A stretch of 20,074 nucleotides of DNA from JARROD01 sp037384225 (GTDB taxonomy: Bacteria; Pseudomonadota; Gammaproteobacteria; Pseudomonadales; Cellvibrionaceae): the NCBI GenBank assembly GCA_037384225.1, contig JARROD010000018.1:1-20074 (forward strand). Direction: 5' to 3'. Numbering within the stretch: position 1 is the first letter of the stretch; every line of letters begins with the position of its first letter. The translations under genes and the position numbers were made by a program. The notes beneath the pieces were generated by a model. The model saw only the letters and a list, made by a program, of their open reading frames with translations, had not been told where the DNA came from and did not search any database. Shown one piece after another: positions 1 to 8,244 of the stretch.

Positions 1-1
1 C

Positions 2-733
2 AGTGCTTTAATTGTTTGTTTATATTCAGTTTTTAGCATCAATTTCACCCAAGCGGATGTTACTTATACCCTGCATCTGGAAGGTGTGAACTCCGATATT
101 GCAAACACCATCTCCAATTCAATGTCAGAAGCAGCCTGGTATTTTAATACTTATGGCAAGGTTACCAAACATTGCAACGTCTATTATAGTAGCAGTGTTC
201 CAACGGCCCAGGCGAATTTTGATGGTGTTATCACCTTTGGGGGACTAAGAAATACCCGGGTTGCGATGCATGAAATCCTGCATACATTGGGCGCAGGAAC
301 CTATTATGCTTTTCATAACCTGATGACCGACGGAACTTGGGATGGCCCACTTGCGAACACCCAAATCCAGGCATGGGGTGATGGAAATACCCTTCTTGGG
401 GATTCACATATTTTCTGGCCGTATGGTCTGAATTATGACCGCGAAGACAGTGAAACCAATCGCCAACGCAGTGCCATTATCGCTACATTGGTACAATGCG
501 ACATGGGAATTAATACAAATTGCGCTGGGGAGGAACCGGCTGGTTATACCTACTCTGGTTTGGAAGGCGAAAACATCTGTCCAGTGGGAACTTACGATAT
601 TGCTTATGGTGCAGATAAACAATTCTACTATTTATTTAACCAGACTGGCTGCACCGCATGCACCAATGATACTTTTGGCGATCCAAATTATGGGGTGTTC
701 AAACACTGCTATGTCAAGGTTCTAGATAATTAG
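2..733 (+). CDS. Secreted HExxH metallopeptidase-like protein, 5' end outside window
   Basis: The frame is open from base 2, so the gene starts before the window; the internal GTG at 86 is not a likely start. The first visible residues form a hydrophobic stretch ending in FTQA followed by DVTYT, which looks like the end of a signal peptide with cleavage after the Ala, so the product is probably exported. A zinc-binding HEILH motif lies at 269-283, followed by TLGAGTYYAFHNLM. This resembles the metzincin pattern HExxHxxGxxH, but a Thr stands where the third His should be; a His follows five residues later. The C-terminal third has several Cys (for example CPVGTY and GCTAC), fitting disulfides in an exported protein. 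I do not recognise the exact family, and peptidase activity is inference. It is the only plus-strand gene, converges on the transglutaminase gene, and is clearly AT-richer than its neighbours, which suggests accessory or acquired DNA. Confidence 0.7.
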   Translation, partial: SALIVCLYSVFSINFTQADVTYTLHLEGVNSDIANTISNSMSEAAWYFNTYGKVTKHCNVYYSSSVPTAQANFDGVITFGGLRNTRVAMHEILHTLGAGTYYAFHNLMTDGTWDGPLANTQIQAWGDGNTLLGDSHIFWPYGLNYDREDSETNRQRSAIIATLVQCDMGINTNCAGEEPAGYTYSGLEGENICPVGTYDIAYGADKQFYYLFNQTGCTACTNDTFGDPNYGVFKHCYVKVLDN

Positions 734-757
734 GACAAGGGGGATATTTACCTTGTC
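734..757. terminator. Possible hairpin between converging genes
   Basis: GACAAGG (734-740) and CCTTGTC (751-757) form a 7-bp perfect inverted repeat with a 10-base loop. It lies directly after the TAG stop of the plus-strand gene and covers the last codons and stop of the minus-strand transglutaminase gene. The position suits a shared terminator for two converging genes. There is no T-run on either side, so a classical intrinsic terminator is not proven. Confidence 0.35.
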
Positions 758-2778
758 GAAAACCGCCGCACCACCTGCCGCAATGTCGTCAGCGATCGGC
801 GCTGTTCTTGGTAAGCAACCTGTTCGTAAAGCCGGGTAATCGACTCCACACCTTGGCGCAGATCCGGTCTCGAAATGGCGACCCGGCGGGCATAGTCCCC
901 CGGCGCTTCACCGGGCAAGCGGGGCAGACCGGCGCGGGCGAGCTTGTCGGTAAAACGCAAGTATTGCCGGGTTACCGGCGATACCGGCGCCCTGCCTCCG
1001 CGCCACAGAACACTGAAGGCGATTATCGCCAGCATGATGCCACCGGCACCAATGATCAAGATCGCCAGGCGCCAGTAACTGAGCCCCCCCAATAAATCAT
1101 ACAGCAGCCTGGACTGGCGTTGGGAGTCGTAATTCAGCACCCAACGGTACCAGTTGTAGTTGATCGAATCCCAGCGCAGTCGTAGCGCATTCAAAAAGGG
1201 ATTATGGCGGTAGCGCGCCAGCGATAACAGGCTGCCGGTCTGATTGCCGATCAATTGTGACTCCTGTTCACTGACAGCATCTCTAAGGCTGCTTTCGATC
1301 CGCTGCGGGGCGACGGCAGCGGTAGGGTCAACCCGCACCCACCCTCTACCGGCGAGCCACACTTCCGCCCAGGCGTGGGCGTCGTACTGGTGCACCAGCA
1401 GGTAGTTTTGCAGTGGGTTGACTTCGCCGCCCTGATAACCCACCACCACCCGCGCGGGAACGCCGGCGGCACGCATCAAAATGACAAAGCTGCTGGCAAA
1501 GTGTTCGCAAAAGCCGCGCTTGGTTTGCCATAAAAATTCATCCGCGGTATGCATTCCGAGCGCCGGCGGTGTGAGGGTGTAGGTAACTTCCCGGTTGAAA
1601 TAGCCTAGAACACGGTCGACATAAGCGGCGGCCGAGCCCTCCTCTTTCATCCACTGTTGCGCTATATGTTGGGTGTTAGGGTTGTAGCCACGGGGCAATT
1701 GCAGTTCCCGCGCCAGCCGCCATTCGGGCAGGGGTTCCACTTCTGTGCGGTGATCGAGATAGGACACCACCTCGTAACGCAGGCGGCTGGTAATCGGTTC
1801 GCGGTGAATAAGGCGAAAGTCCCGGGTCAAGCCCATTGCGCTGTCGCCGCGCTGACGCGGCAGTTCCGGTGTCGCCAGCGCATAGAGCCATAGCTGGTTG
1901 GTGGGTTCGAGAATCACCTCATAACTGACCACCCCTCCCCGCTTTTCTATGAGTTGCTTCCAGTCGAGCTGCTGCTGGCCCCATGCGACGACTGCGCCTT
2001 CCCGATCTCTGCCGGCTTCGCCCTGACTCCAGGTGCGACCATCAAAGTCAGACAAAACCAGACCGCGCCAGTAGAGTTTATGCAACGGCGGCGGTGTCCT
2101 GGAAAACGAGACTCGAAAAGCCAGGTCGGCGGATTTTGTTAAATGACTGAAATCCCCTGGAGACATGGTGTCGCTGACACCGGTTTTACCGGAAGACTCC
2201 AGCATCGGCACCTTCCAGAGCGCACCGATACGGGGCACCACGAGAAACAACAACACCATCAACGGCAGGCATTGTGCAATCAGCTTGCCCGCCAGGGTAA
2301 AACTGCGCCAGGCAAAGCGATGCCCCTGTGACTGGTGCAACCCCATCAGCGCAGTGGTCAGGAGTACGACGCAGAGAAGTCCGTATGCTCCCCAAGCCAT
2401 AGTGGAAACAAACAGAAATTGGGTGGCGGCGACAAAATAGCCCAGATAAATCACCACCAGCGCATCGCGTTTGCGCTGCATCTCCAGCAGTTTGAGAATA
2501 AACGCCGTCACCAGCAGCGCCAACAGGGGCTCCAGGCCGAACAAGTGCCGGTATCCAAGCAACAGACCGGCGCCGCACAAAACCAGGGCCAGTGCTTTAA
2601 GCAGGTTGCCGGGAAACGCCCAGATACCGCGAAACACCTGGATCCGCCACAGTACCACCAGCATCCAGACAAAGCCAAACCAGCCCGGCAGACGCCCCAG
2701 GTGTGGGCCAATGGCGGCCGCCTGGGCCACCAGCAACCAAGCCAGACTGTTGCGGGGAATCTGGTAAATCAGCTTCAT
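748..2778 (-). CDS. tgpA: TgpA-type membrane transglutaminase-like protein (DUF3488/DUF4129)
   Basis: The 676-residue protein has several N-terminal membrane segments (about residues 12-45, 57-75, 85-98, 107-147 and 163-182), then a periplasmic part with a transglutaminase core. The catalytic triad is visible: Cys424 in RGFCEHF, His468 in DAHAWAEVW and Asp484 in VRVDPT. Another membrane segment at about 570-592 is followed by a cytoplasmic tail of the DUF4129 kind. This order matches TgpA of Pseudomonas aeruginosa, an inner-membrane protein with a periplasmic transglutaminase fold reported to be needed for viability; its substrate is unclear. The ATG overlaps the stop of the DUF58 gene (ATGA), which indicates translational coupling, and a MoxR gene lies further upstream. 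This moxR-DUF58-transglutaminase order is widespread in bacteria. The family is clear; the exact cellular role is not. Confidence 0.9.
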   Translation of the reverse strand: MKLIYQIPRNSLAWLLVAQAAAIGPHLGRLPGWFGFVWMLVVLWRIQVFRGIWAFPGNLLKALALVLCGAGLLLGYRHLFGLEPLLALLVTAFILKLLEMQRKRDALVVIYLGYFVAATQFLFVSTMAWGAYGLLCVVLLTTALMGLHQSQGHRFAWRSFTLAGKLIAQCLPLMVLLFLVVPRIGALWKVPMLESSGKTGVSDTMSPGDFSHLTKSADLAFRVSFSRTPPPLHKLYWRGLVLSDFDGRTWSQGEAGRDREGAVVAWGQQQLDWKQLIEKRGGVVSYEVILEPTNQLWLYALATPELPRQRGDSAMGLTRDFRLIHREPITSRLRYEVVSYLDHRTEVEPLPEWRLARELQLPRGYNPNTQHIAQQWMKEEGSAAAYVDRVLGYFNREVTYTLTPPALGMHTADEFLWQTKRGFCEHFASSFVILMRAAGVPARVVVGYQGGEVNPLQNYLLVHQYDAHAWAEVWLAGRGWVRVDPTAAVAPQRIESSLRDAVSEQESQLIGNQTGSLLSLARYRHNPFLNALRLRWDSINYNWYRWVLNYDSQRQSRLLYDLLGGLSYWRLAILIIGAGGIMLAIIAFSVLWRGGRAPVSPVTRQYLRFTDKLARAGLPRLPGEAPGDYARRVAISRPDLRQGVESITRLYEQVAYQEQRRSLTTLRQVVRRFSTR

Positions 2779-3758
2779 CGGCCCGCCCCGCCGCTGCGGT
2801 TGAACAATGCCAGGGCCTTTAATACCTGACGTTTGTGTTCCAGCCCTTTTCCGGGTTTGACTTCGAGTCCCGGCAGGCGCAGCCCGTATTCATTTTGTGT
2901 TTTACTGACGTCCAATACCCAATAGCAGAGCCGCGAAAGTCGCGCTTCGATATCAAAACCGGCGAAAAAATCCCATTCCAGCCACAGGCGTTGATCGACG
3001 GACGCACTGAATTCCTTGGTGTACAAGCCCCGGCCCTGGGCGTAGTGTTTCCAGGCGATATGACGCAGGGACTCCCCGGGCCGGTAGGGGTTCAAACCGG
3101 TAAAATCCTCGGTGCCGTTGTGGACCTGTCGACTACCCTGATCCTGCACCGTCTGCGAGGGCGGTATCCGACCGGCAAATATTGGCTTCGGATACACCAG
3201 CACGCGCACATCCAGATCGAGCCAAGTCCAGCAGCGAATCATGCCCAGCGGGTAATAGGTTTCGATCAGCAGGCGGCCGGGATTCATCCAGCCACGCTGT
3301 TTTGTCGGCACAAACAATTTTACCGTGGTTTCGCGGTGATCAATCAGGTTCGCCACCGCGGTGCCGCCACCGGGCCAGCACAATAGAATATTTTCGTATT
3401 GCCGGGAACCTTCGGCGTTGACCATGACCTCTACTTCCGCCGCCTCGCCGCAGAACGCCGGCGTCGCGCCTAAAGCGCGAATGGTGACACCGGAGAGATT
3501 GCTGAAGGTGTGCAGAATTGAAACCACAAACAGACTACACAACAACAGTGCAAGACCGATAATGATATTGTTTTGGTAGTTGGTGCCAATCAGCCACAAC
3601 AGTATATCGACCACAATGAAAGCCAGACCGCTGCGGGAGGGAAAGATAAACAGTTTAAACCGGTCCAGCGTCTGGGGGCTCTGGGCCGGCAGACGCCGCT
3701 GTATCCACAGCTGCATTCGCTGCTGAAAAAAACGTTTCGCGTTTAACGGTAATTGCAC
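2775..3758 (-). CDS. DUF58 domain protein
   Basis: The 327-residue protein has two adjacent membrane segments (about residues 42-58 and 63-84), then a beta-rich part, then the signature DUF58 region at about 220-250 (LNPYRPGESLRHIAWKHYA and following). DUF58 proteins are usual partners of MoxR ATPases and are thought to act in assembly or maturation of envelope protein complexes; the biochemical activity is not established. The start is a GTG at 3758, preceded by a GGGG-rich ribosome binding site about eight bases away. The gene lies 45 bases after the MoxR gene and overlaps the transglutaminase gene by four bases, so the three are almost certainly co-transcribed. No von Willebrand factor A gene, often found in longer moxR operons, follows here. 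Confidence 0.88.
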   Translation of the reverse strand: MQLPLNAKRFFQQRMQLWIQRRLPAQSPQTLDRFKLFIFPSRSGLAFIVVDILLWLIGTNYQNNIIIGLALLLCSLFVVSILHTFSNLSGVTIRALGATPAFCGEAAEVEVMVNAEGSRQYENILLCWPGGGTAVANLIDHRETTVKLFVPTKQRGWMNPGRLLIETYYPLGMIRCWTWLDLDVRVLVYPKPIFAGRIPPSQTVQDQGSRQVHNGTEDFTGLNPYRPGESLRHIAWKHYAQGRGLYTKEFSASVDQRLWLEWDFFAGFDIEARLSRLCYWVLDVSKTQNEYGLRLPGLEVKPGKGLEHKRQVLKALALFNRSGGAGR

Positions 3759-3803
3759 CTGTCAACGCCCCTTTTCAATTTGGCAAGTACCTTCGATACG
3801 GAG

Positions 3804-4727
3804 CTAACCGCCAATCACATCGACTTTATTCAACACTCTGTCGACCAGTTCATAACCATGCTGATCTCCGTAGTCGGCGGCGTCCCGCACCCGGTGTGCC
3901 ACCACCGACGGCATGACTGTTTGCAAATCCTCCGGAATCACATGTCGGCGACGGTGAATGAAGGCCCAGGTTTTAGCACAGCGCAGTAACGCCAGCGCAC
4001 CCCGCGGAGAAATTCCGTAGGAAAACTCCTTCGCTGTGCGCGTATAACGCACCAGGCGCTGAAGGTAATCCAACAGGCTGTCGGATACCTGCACTTTGTC
4101 CACACCGTCTTGAACCCCGATCAATTCTTCGGTGCTGATGCACACCGTCATCTGCAACAGCCGTGCGCGCGGGTCCTCGCCCTTGAACAGAGCCCGCTCG
4201 GCGGCGGTGTCCGGGTAGCCCAACTCAATACGCATCAGAAAGCGGTCCAGTTGCGACTCAGGCAACGGAAAGGTGCCAGACTGGGTAACCGGATTCTGGG
4301 TGGCGATCACAAAAAACGGCTTCGGCAGCGGTCGGGTATGTCCTTCGACAGTGACCTGCCCCTCTTCCATGGCTTCCAGCAGGGCACTCTGGGTTTTCGG
4401 CGTGGTGCGGTTGATTTCATCAGCCAGTAGCACCTGGGTGAAAACCGGTCCCGGGTGGAACTCGAACGCCCCCACCGTTTTGTCGAATACAGAAACCCCC
4501 AGAATATCTGCCGGCAACAAATCACTGGTGAATTGAATACGGTTATAGGAAAGCCCCAGGACGTTGGCCAGCGCATGGGCCAGGGTCGTCTTCCCCATAC
4601 CGGGTAAATCCTCAATCAGCAGATGCCCCCGGGCGAACAGACAGGTCAAGGCCAGCTTGATCTGATGTTCTTTACCCAGTAACACCTTGCTGATTTCACT
4701 AATAATTTTATCGATCCGTTTTTCCAA
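3804..4727 (-). CDS. MoxR family AAA+ ATPase
   Basis: The 307-residue protein carries the full AAA+ set: Walker A GMGKTT at residues 43-48, Walker B LLADE at 100-104, sensor 1 ATQNP at 142-146 and a sensor-2 Arg in GISPRGAL near 242. Length and motif spacing are typical of MoxR ATPases, chaperone-like enzymes that help assemble or activate protein complexes, usually with VWA or DUF58 partners. The start is a TTG at 4727 with a GGAG motif about eleven bases upstream; a stop codon lies a short way upstream in frame, so no longer N terminus is possible. It follows metZ by 47 bases and may be read through from it, but it is functionally tied to the two downstream genes. The family call is firm; the client protein is unknown, although the adjacent transglutaminase and DUF58 protein are natural candidates. 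Confidence 0.92.
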   Translation of the reverse strand: MEKRIDKIISEISKVLLGKEHQIKLALTCLFARGHLLIEDLPGMGKTTLAHALANVLGLSYNRIQFTSDLLPADILGVSVFDKTVGAFEFHPGPVFTQVLLADEINRTTPKTQSALLEAMEEGQVTVEGHTRPLPKPFFVIATQNPVTQSGTFPLPESQLDRFLMRIELGYPDTAAERALFKGEDPRARLLQMTVCISTEELIGVQDGVDKVQVSDSLLDYLQRLVRYTRTAKEFSYGISPRGALALLRCAKTWAFIHRRRHVIPEDLQTVMPSVVAHRVRDAADYGDQHGYELVDRVLNKVDVIGG

Positions 4728-4774
4728 CTGTCCGCTCCGCTGTATACGCTACACCAAAAATACGCCGCCGGGGT

Positions 4775-5995
4775 CTACAGTGCACCTATACCGCGCTCCA
4801 GATCAACGATTATATCCTCTACCGATTCGAGGCCCACCGCCAGTCGAATCAGATTGTCCTTAATGCCTACCTCTTGGCGTTGCTCCGCGGACAAACGGCC
4901 GTGTGTGGTGGTGGCCGGATGTACAATGGTAGTTTTGGCATCGCCCAGGTTGGCCGTTAGCGACACAATCCGGGTCGCGTCGATAAAGCGCCAGGCCGCG
5001 TCCTGATCACCGCGAACACACAATGCCAGCACCCCGCCGAAGGCGCGCTGCTGGCGCTTCGCCAATTCGTGCCCCGGGTGGGACGTCAGGCCGGTGTAAT
5101 AGACTTTCTCGATCGACGGTTGTCGCTGCAGCCACTCGGCAATAGCCAGGGCATTGGCCGAATGGGCTTCCATGCGCAGCCGCAGGGTTTCCAGCCCTTT
5201 CAAAAACACCCAGGCGTTGAAGGGGCTCATGGAGGGGCCGGCCGAGCGCAGGAAACCGAGCACTTCGTCCATCAGTTGGCCACTGCCGACCGCCACTCCG
5301 CCGACACAGCGCCCCTGACCATCAAGATACTTGGTCGCTGAATGCACAACCACATCCGCTCCCAGCGCCAGCGGCCGCTGCAGCGCCGGGGTGCAAAAGC
5401 AATTGTCCACCACCAACCGGCAATCACTGCCAAAACGGTTGTTGTTGTGCGCAAGTTCCGCCAGGCGGGCGATATCGACCACCTCCCCCAGGGGGTTGGA
5501 GGGCGTTTCCAGAAACAGCAGGCGCGTGTTGGCCGCCATGGCCGCTTCCCAGGCGCTGTAATCGGTGGCATCGACAAAGGTGGTTTCCACACCAAATTTC
5601 CTCAGATATTTGGTCAGCAGCACCGTTGTAGTCCCAAAAACACTGCGCGAGCAGACGATGTGATCGCCCGCACTCAGCAGCGCCATACAGGTACTCAGTA
5701 TCGCCGCCATTCCCGAAGCGGTCGCCACCGCTGCCTCCCCCCCTTCCAGCGCTGCCATACGCTCCTGGAACATCCTTACGGTGGGGTTGGTATAGCGGGA
5801 GTAGACATTGCCGGGCTCATCGCCGGAAAAGCGCGCCGCCGCCTCAGCGGCGGAAGCGAACACATAACTCGACGTGGTAAAAATCGGTTCGCTGTGTTCG
5901 CCTTCGGCGCTGCGGGAAATCCCGGTGCGGATCGCCAGGGTATCGATACCGGCGTCGTGAAGCGGGTTTTTGGGTGAATCGGGATTATCTGTCAT
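4775..5995 (-). CDS. metZ: O-succinylhomoserine sulfhydrylase
   Basis: This is a PLP enzyme of the Cys/Met metabolism family, predicted to make homocysteine directly from O-succinylhomoserine and sulfide in the cytoplasm (direct sulfhydrylation route to methionine). The PLP Lys lies in VVHSATKYLDGQGR, and YSRYTNPT and SLGD-like SLTANLGDAKT segments match the family. The position next to purF is the same as metZ in Pseudomonas, which favours MetZ over cystathionine gamma-synthase, but sequence alone does not fully separate these. I chose the ATG at 5995 (MTDNPDSPKN), giving 406 residues, because a TAGG motif lies seven bases upstream and the start then follows the purF stop by 13 bases. An ATG at 6028 would give 417 residues and overlap purF. 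Close spacing suggests co-transcription with purF. Confidence 0.92.
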   Translation of the reverse strand: MTDNPDSPKNPLHDAGIDTLAIRTGISRSAEGEHSEPIFTTSSYVFASAAEAAARFSGDEPGNVYSRYTNPTVRMFQERMAALEGGEAAVATASGMAAILSTCMALLSAGDHIVCSRSVFGTTTVLLTKYLRKFGVETTFVDATDYSAWEAAMAANTRLLFLETPSNPLGEVVDIARLAELAHNNNRFGSDCRLVVDNCFCTPALQRPLALGADVVVHSATKYLDGQGRCVGGVAVGSGQLMDEVLGFLRSAGPSMSPFNAWVFLKGLETLRLRMEAHSANALAIAEWLQRQPSIEKVYYTGLTSHPGHELAKRQQRAFGGVLALCVRGDQDAAWRFIDATRIVSLTANLGDAKTTIVHPATTTHGRLSAEQRQEVGIKDNLIRLAVGLESVEDIIVDLERGIGAL

Positions 5996-6002
5996 TTTTG
6001 AA

Positions 6003-6006
6003 CCTA
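6003..6006 (-). promoter_or_regulatory. Ribosome binding site that decides the metZ start
   Basis: TAGG on the minus strand lies seven bases before the ATG at 5995. The alternative ATG at 6028 sits inside the end of purF and has no comparable motif at the right distance, so this site supports the shorter MetZ. Confidence 0.45.
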
Positions 6007-6008
6007 CA

Positions 6009-7541
6009 TTAGAGCGCCGCGGAAGCATCGTTGTGCAGGCCGATCACAGTACCGCCGTCGCTGTCTTCGTCCTTGCGCTTTGTGCGCGCCGCATCATTGC
6101 GGGCGGCGTCGAGTTTACTCAAATAGTCTTTGTTGACATCGTTGGTGACATAAACGCCGGTAAATACGGAACAGTCAAACTGCTCGATATTCTGATTGCC
6201 CTCGGCGGAGGCGGCGATCAGGTCTTCCAGATCCTGGTAAATCAGCCAGTCGGCGCCGATTTCCCGACAGATTTCCATATCGGTGCGATTGTAGGCGATG
6301 AGCTCTTTGGACGTCGGCATATCGATACCATACACGTTCGGATACTTCACCGCCGGTGCGGCCGAGGCGAAGTAAACCTTGGCCGCGCCGGCATCGCGGG
6401 CCATCTGAATGATCTGTTGGCAGGTGGTGCCGCGGACAATCGAGTCGTCCACCAGCAAGACATTTTTGCCTTTGAACTCCAGCTCTATGGTATTGAGTTT
6501 CTGGCGCACGGATTTTTTTCGCTGCTGCTGCCCCGGCATGATGAAAGTGCGGCCAATGTAGCGGTTTTTAACCAGCCCTTCGCGAAATTTCACCCCCAAA
6601 TTGTGGGCCAGGGCCTGCCCCGCCACCCGGCTGCTGTCGGGGATTGGGATCACCACATCGATATCGTGCTCGGGGCGTTCGTGCAGAATTTTTTCCGCCA
6701 GCTTTTCGCCCTGACGCAGGCGGGCTTTGTAAACCGACACCCCGTCCATGATTGAGTCCGGGCGGGCAAAATATACGTGCTCGAAAATACAGGGGGTCAA
6801 CCGCGGGTTATCGGCGCACTGGCGGGTGTGCAGCTCGCCACTGGAGCTGATATAGACCGCTTCCCCCGGCGCCACATCGCGAATCAGGTCGTAACCGAGC
6901 ACATCCAGGGCGACACTTTCCGAAGCCACTATATATTCAGTGCCAGCGGATGTTTCGCGACTGCCGAACACCAGGGGACGGATACCGTAGGGGTCGCGAA
7001 AGGCAATCAGTCCATAACTGGCGATGAGCGCCACCGCGGCGTAACCGCCGCTCACGCGACGATGAAGTCGGGAGATAGCGTCGAAAATGTCCTCGTGCCC
7101 GGGACGCAGCTTGCCCTGAACCTGCAGTTCGTGGGCAAACACGTTGAGCAGCACTTCGGAATCGGAATCGGTATTTATATGCCTCAAGTCAGCCTTATAC
7201 AGGTGCTCACTCACCTCATCGACGTTGGTCAGATTGCCGTTGTGCGCCAGCGCAATACCATAGGGCGAATTGACGTAGAAGGGCTGAGCCAGGGCTGGAC
7301 CGGAGCTGCCGGCAGTGGGGTAGCGCACATGGCCGATACCCAGATTACCTACTAGGCGCTGCATGTGGCGGGTGCGGAATACATCGCGCACCAGGCCATT
7401 TCCCTTTTGCAGAGCCAGTTTGCCACCGTTGCAGGTAACGATACCCGCGGCGTCCTGGCCGCGGTGCTGTAGCATCGTCAATGCATCATACAGCGATAGA
7501 TTGACATCCCGTTTACCTACTATACCTACAATGCCACACAT
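6009..7541 (-). CDS. purF: Amidophosphoribosyltransferase
   Basis: The 510-residue protein catalyses the first committed step of purine synthesis: PRPP plus glutamine gives phosphoribosylamine. It starts MCGIVGIVG, so Cys2 becomes the N-terminal nucleophile of the glutaminase domain; HRGQDAAGI (27-35), GHVRYPTAG (70-78) and HNGNLTN (100-106) are further glutaminase motifs. The phosphoribosyltransferase half contains the PRPP loop VLLVDDSIVRGTT at 361-373. Length fits the E. coli enzyme (about 505 residues); there is no propeptide, as in the enteric type. The ATG at 7541 has a purine-rich site with AGGTAAAGG just upstream. It lies 27 bases after cvpA, the same pair as in E. coli and Pseudomonas, so the two are probably one transcript. 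I saw no convincing PurR operator upstream. Confidence 0.97.
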   Translation of the reverse strand: MCGIVGIVGKRDVNLSLYDALTMLQHRGQDAAGIVTCNGGKLALQKGNGLVRDVFRTRHMQRLVGNLGIGHVRYPTAGSSGPALAQPFYVNSPYGIALAHNGNLTNVDEVSEHLYKADLRHINTDSDSEVLLNVFAHELQVQGKLRPGHEDIFDAISRLHRRVSGGYAAVALIASYGLIAFRDPYGIRPLVFGSRETSAGTEYIVASESVALDVLGYDLIRDVAPGEAVYISSSGELHTRQCADNPRLTPCIFEHVYFARPDSIMDGVSVYKARLRQGEKLAEKILHERPEHDIDVVIPIPDSSRVAGQALAHNLGVKFREGLVKNRYIGRTFIMPGQQQRKKSVRQKLNTIELEFKGKNVLLVDDSIVRGTTCQQIIQMARDAGAAKVYFASAAPAVKYPNVYGIDMPTSKELIAYNRTDMEICREIGADWLIYQDLEDLIAASAEGNQNIEQFDCSVFTGVYVTNDVNKDYLSKLDAARNDAARTKRKDEDSDGGTVIGLHNDASAAL

Positions 7542-7568
7542 AAAACCTTTACCTCAGCGCCAGGGCAA

Positions 7569-8066
7569 TCAGTTAAACCAGCTGGAAACCAGTGCAGACA
7601 AATCTGTCACGGTCTCGCGGGACCAGTCTTCGAGTAATAAAAATTGGGGAATAAGCACAGAATGCTGCCACCAAGAATCCTGGTCAATAGGAACCAGTGG
7701 TGGCAGCAGTAGTATAATGGCAAGGACCACAATCACGCCCCGCGCCATTCCGAAGATCATGCCGAACAGTCTATCGGTACCCGACAGCCCGGTCATGCGC
7801 ACTACTTCACTGATCAGATGATTGACCATGGCACCTACGATCAGTGTAGCCGCAAAGAGGATGGCAAAGGCGAGCATTTCACGGACTGAAGGGGTGTCAA
7901 TATAGTGCGCCAGTAGCTGCGCCAGGGCCTCGCGAAAGGTCATGGCAACCACGAACGCAATGCCCCAGTTAGCCAGGGACAAGGCTTCACGCACAAAACC
8001 GCGCTTGAGGCTGATCAGGCTGGAGACAGCCAGTATAGCGACAATGGTCCAGTCCGCCCAATTCAT
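7569..8066 (-). CDS. cvpA: CvpA family membrane protein
   Basis: This is a 165-residue inner-membrane protein with about four hydrophobic segments (residues 5-20, 31-44, 62-85 and 103-123) and the conserved early motif LKRGFVREALSLANWGIAF. CvpA was named for colicin V production in E. coli and is now linked more broadly to envelope integrity; its molecular activity is unknown. Length is typical for the family. It precedes purF with a 27-base gap, a conserved pairing. The ATG at 8066 lacks a strong ribosome binding site (only a weak AGG about 17 bases upstream). The 178-base spacer upstream is the largest in the purF part of the window and could hold the promoter of a cvpA-purF-metZ transcript. 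Confidence 0.92.
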   Translation of the reverse strand: MNWADWTIVAILAVSSLISLKRGFVREALSLANWGIAFVVAMTFREALAQLLAHYIDTPSVREMLAFAILFAATLIVGAMVNHLISEVVRMTGLSGTDRLFGMIFGMARGVIVVLAIILLLPPLVPIDQDSWWQHSVLIPQFLLLEDWSRETVTDLSALVSSWFN

Positions 8067-8109
8067 GGATATGTGGCTGCCTATCTAAACAAACGCTGAC
8101 GGGGTGTGC

Positions 8110-8115
8110 ATTCTA
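8110..8115 (-). promoter_or_regulatory. Candidate -10 element upstream of cvpA
   Basis: On the minus strand TAGAAT stands about 45 bases before the cvpA ATG, within the 178-base spacer between the SPOR gene and cvpA (8067-8244). No good -35 hexamer stands 16-18 bases upstream, so this is a weak call. The rest of the spacer holds a small GCCG/CGGC hairpin near 8190 without a T-run and nothing that looks like a gene. Confidence 0.3.
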
Positions 8116-8244
8116 ACAGAGCTGAACCGCTACGAGAAAGGCTATCAAAAACAATCGTTAATAAATCCCCTGTGGGCCGAAAATCCGGCTTATCTATCGC
8201 CGCTAGCTCTATTTTCATACCCCAGTTGTTCATATTCCTGGCGA

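Noticed and set aside
86..88. GTG as the start of the left-edge secreted protein
   Set aside because: The frame continues upstream to the window edge through a signal-peptide-like segment, so this GTG is an internal Val codon.
4728..4774. Terminator between metZ and the MoxR gene
   Set aside because: There is a GC-rich stretch followed by TTTTT, but I could find no matching stem arms.
8087..8102. PurR-like sequence (AAACAAACGCTGACGG) upstream of cvpA-purF
   Set aside because: The central CAAACG agrees with the E. coli PurR box, but by eye only about 10 of 16 positions match and the second half-site is poor; also PurR is not known to be general in this group.
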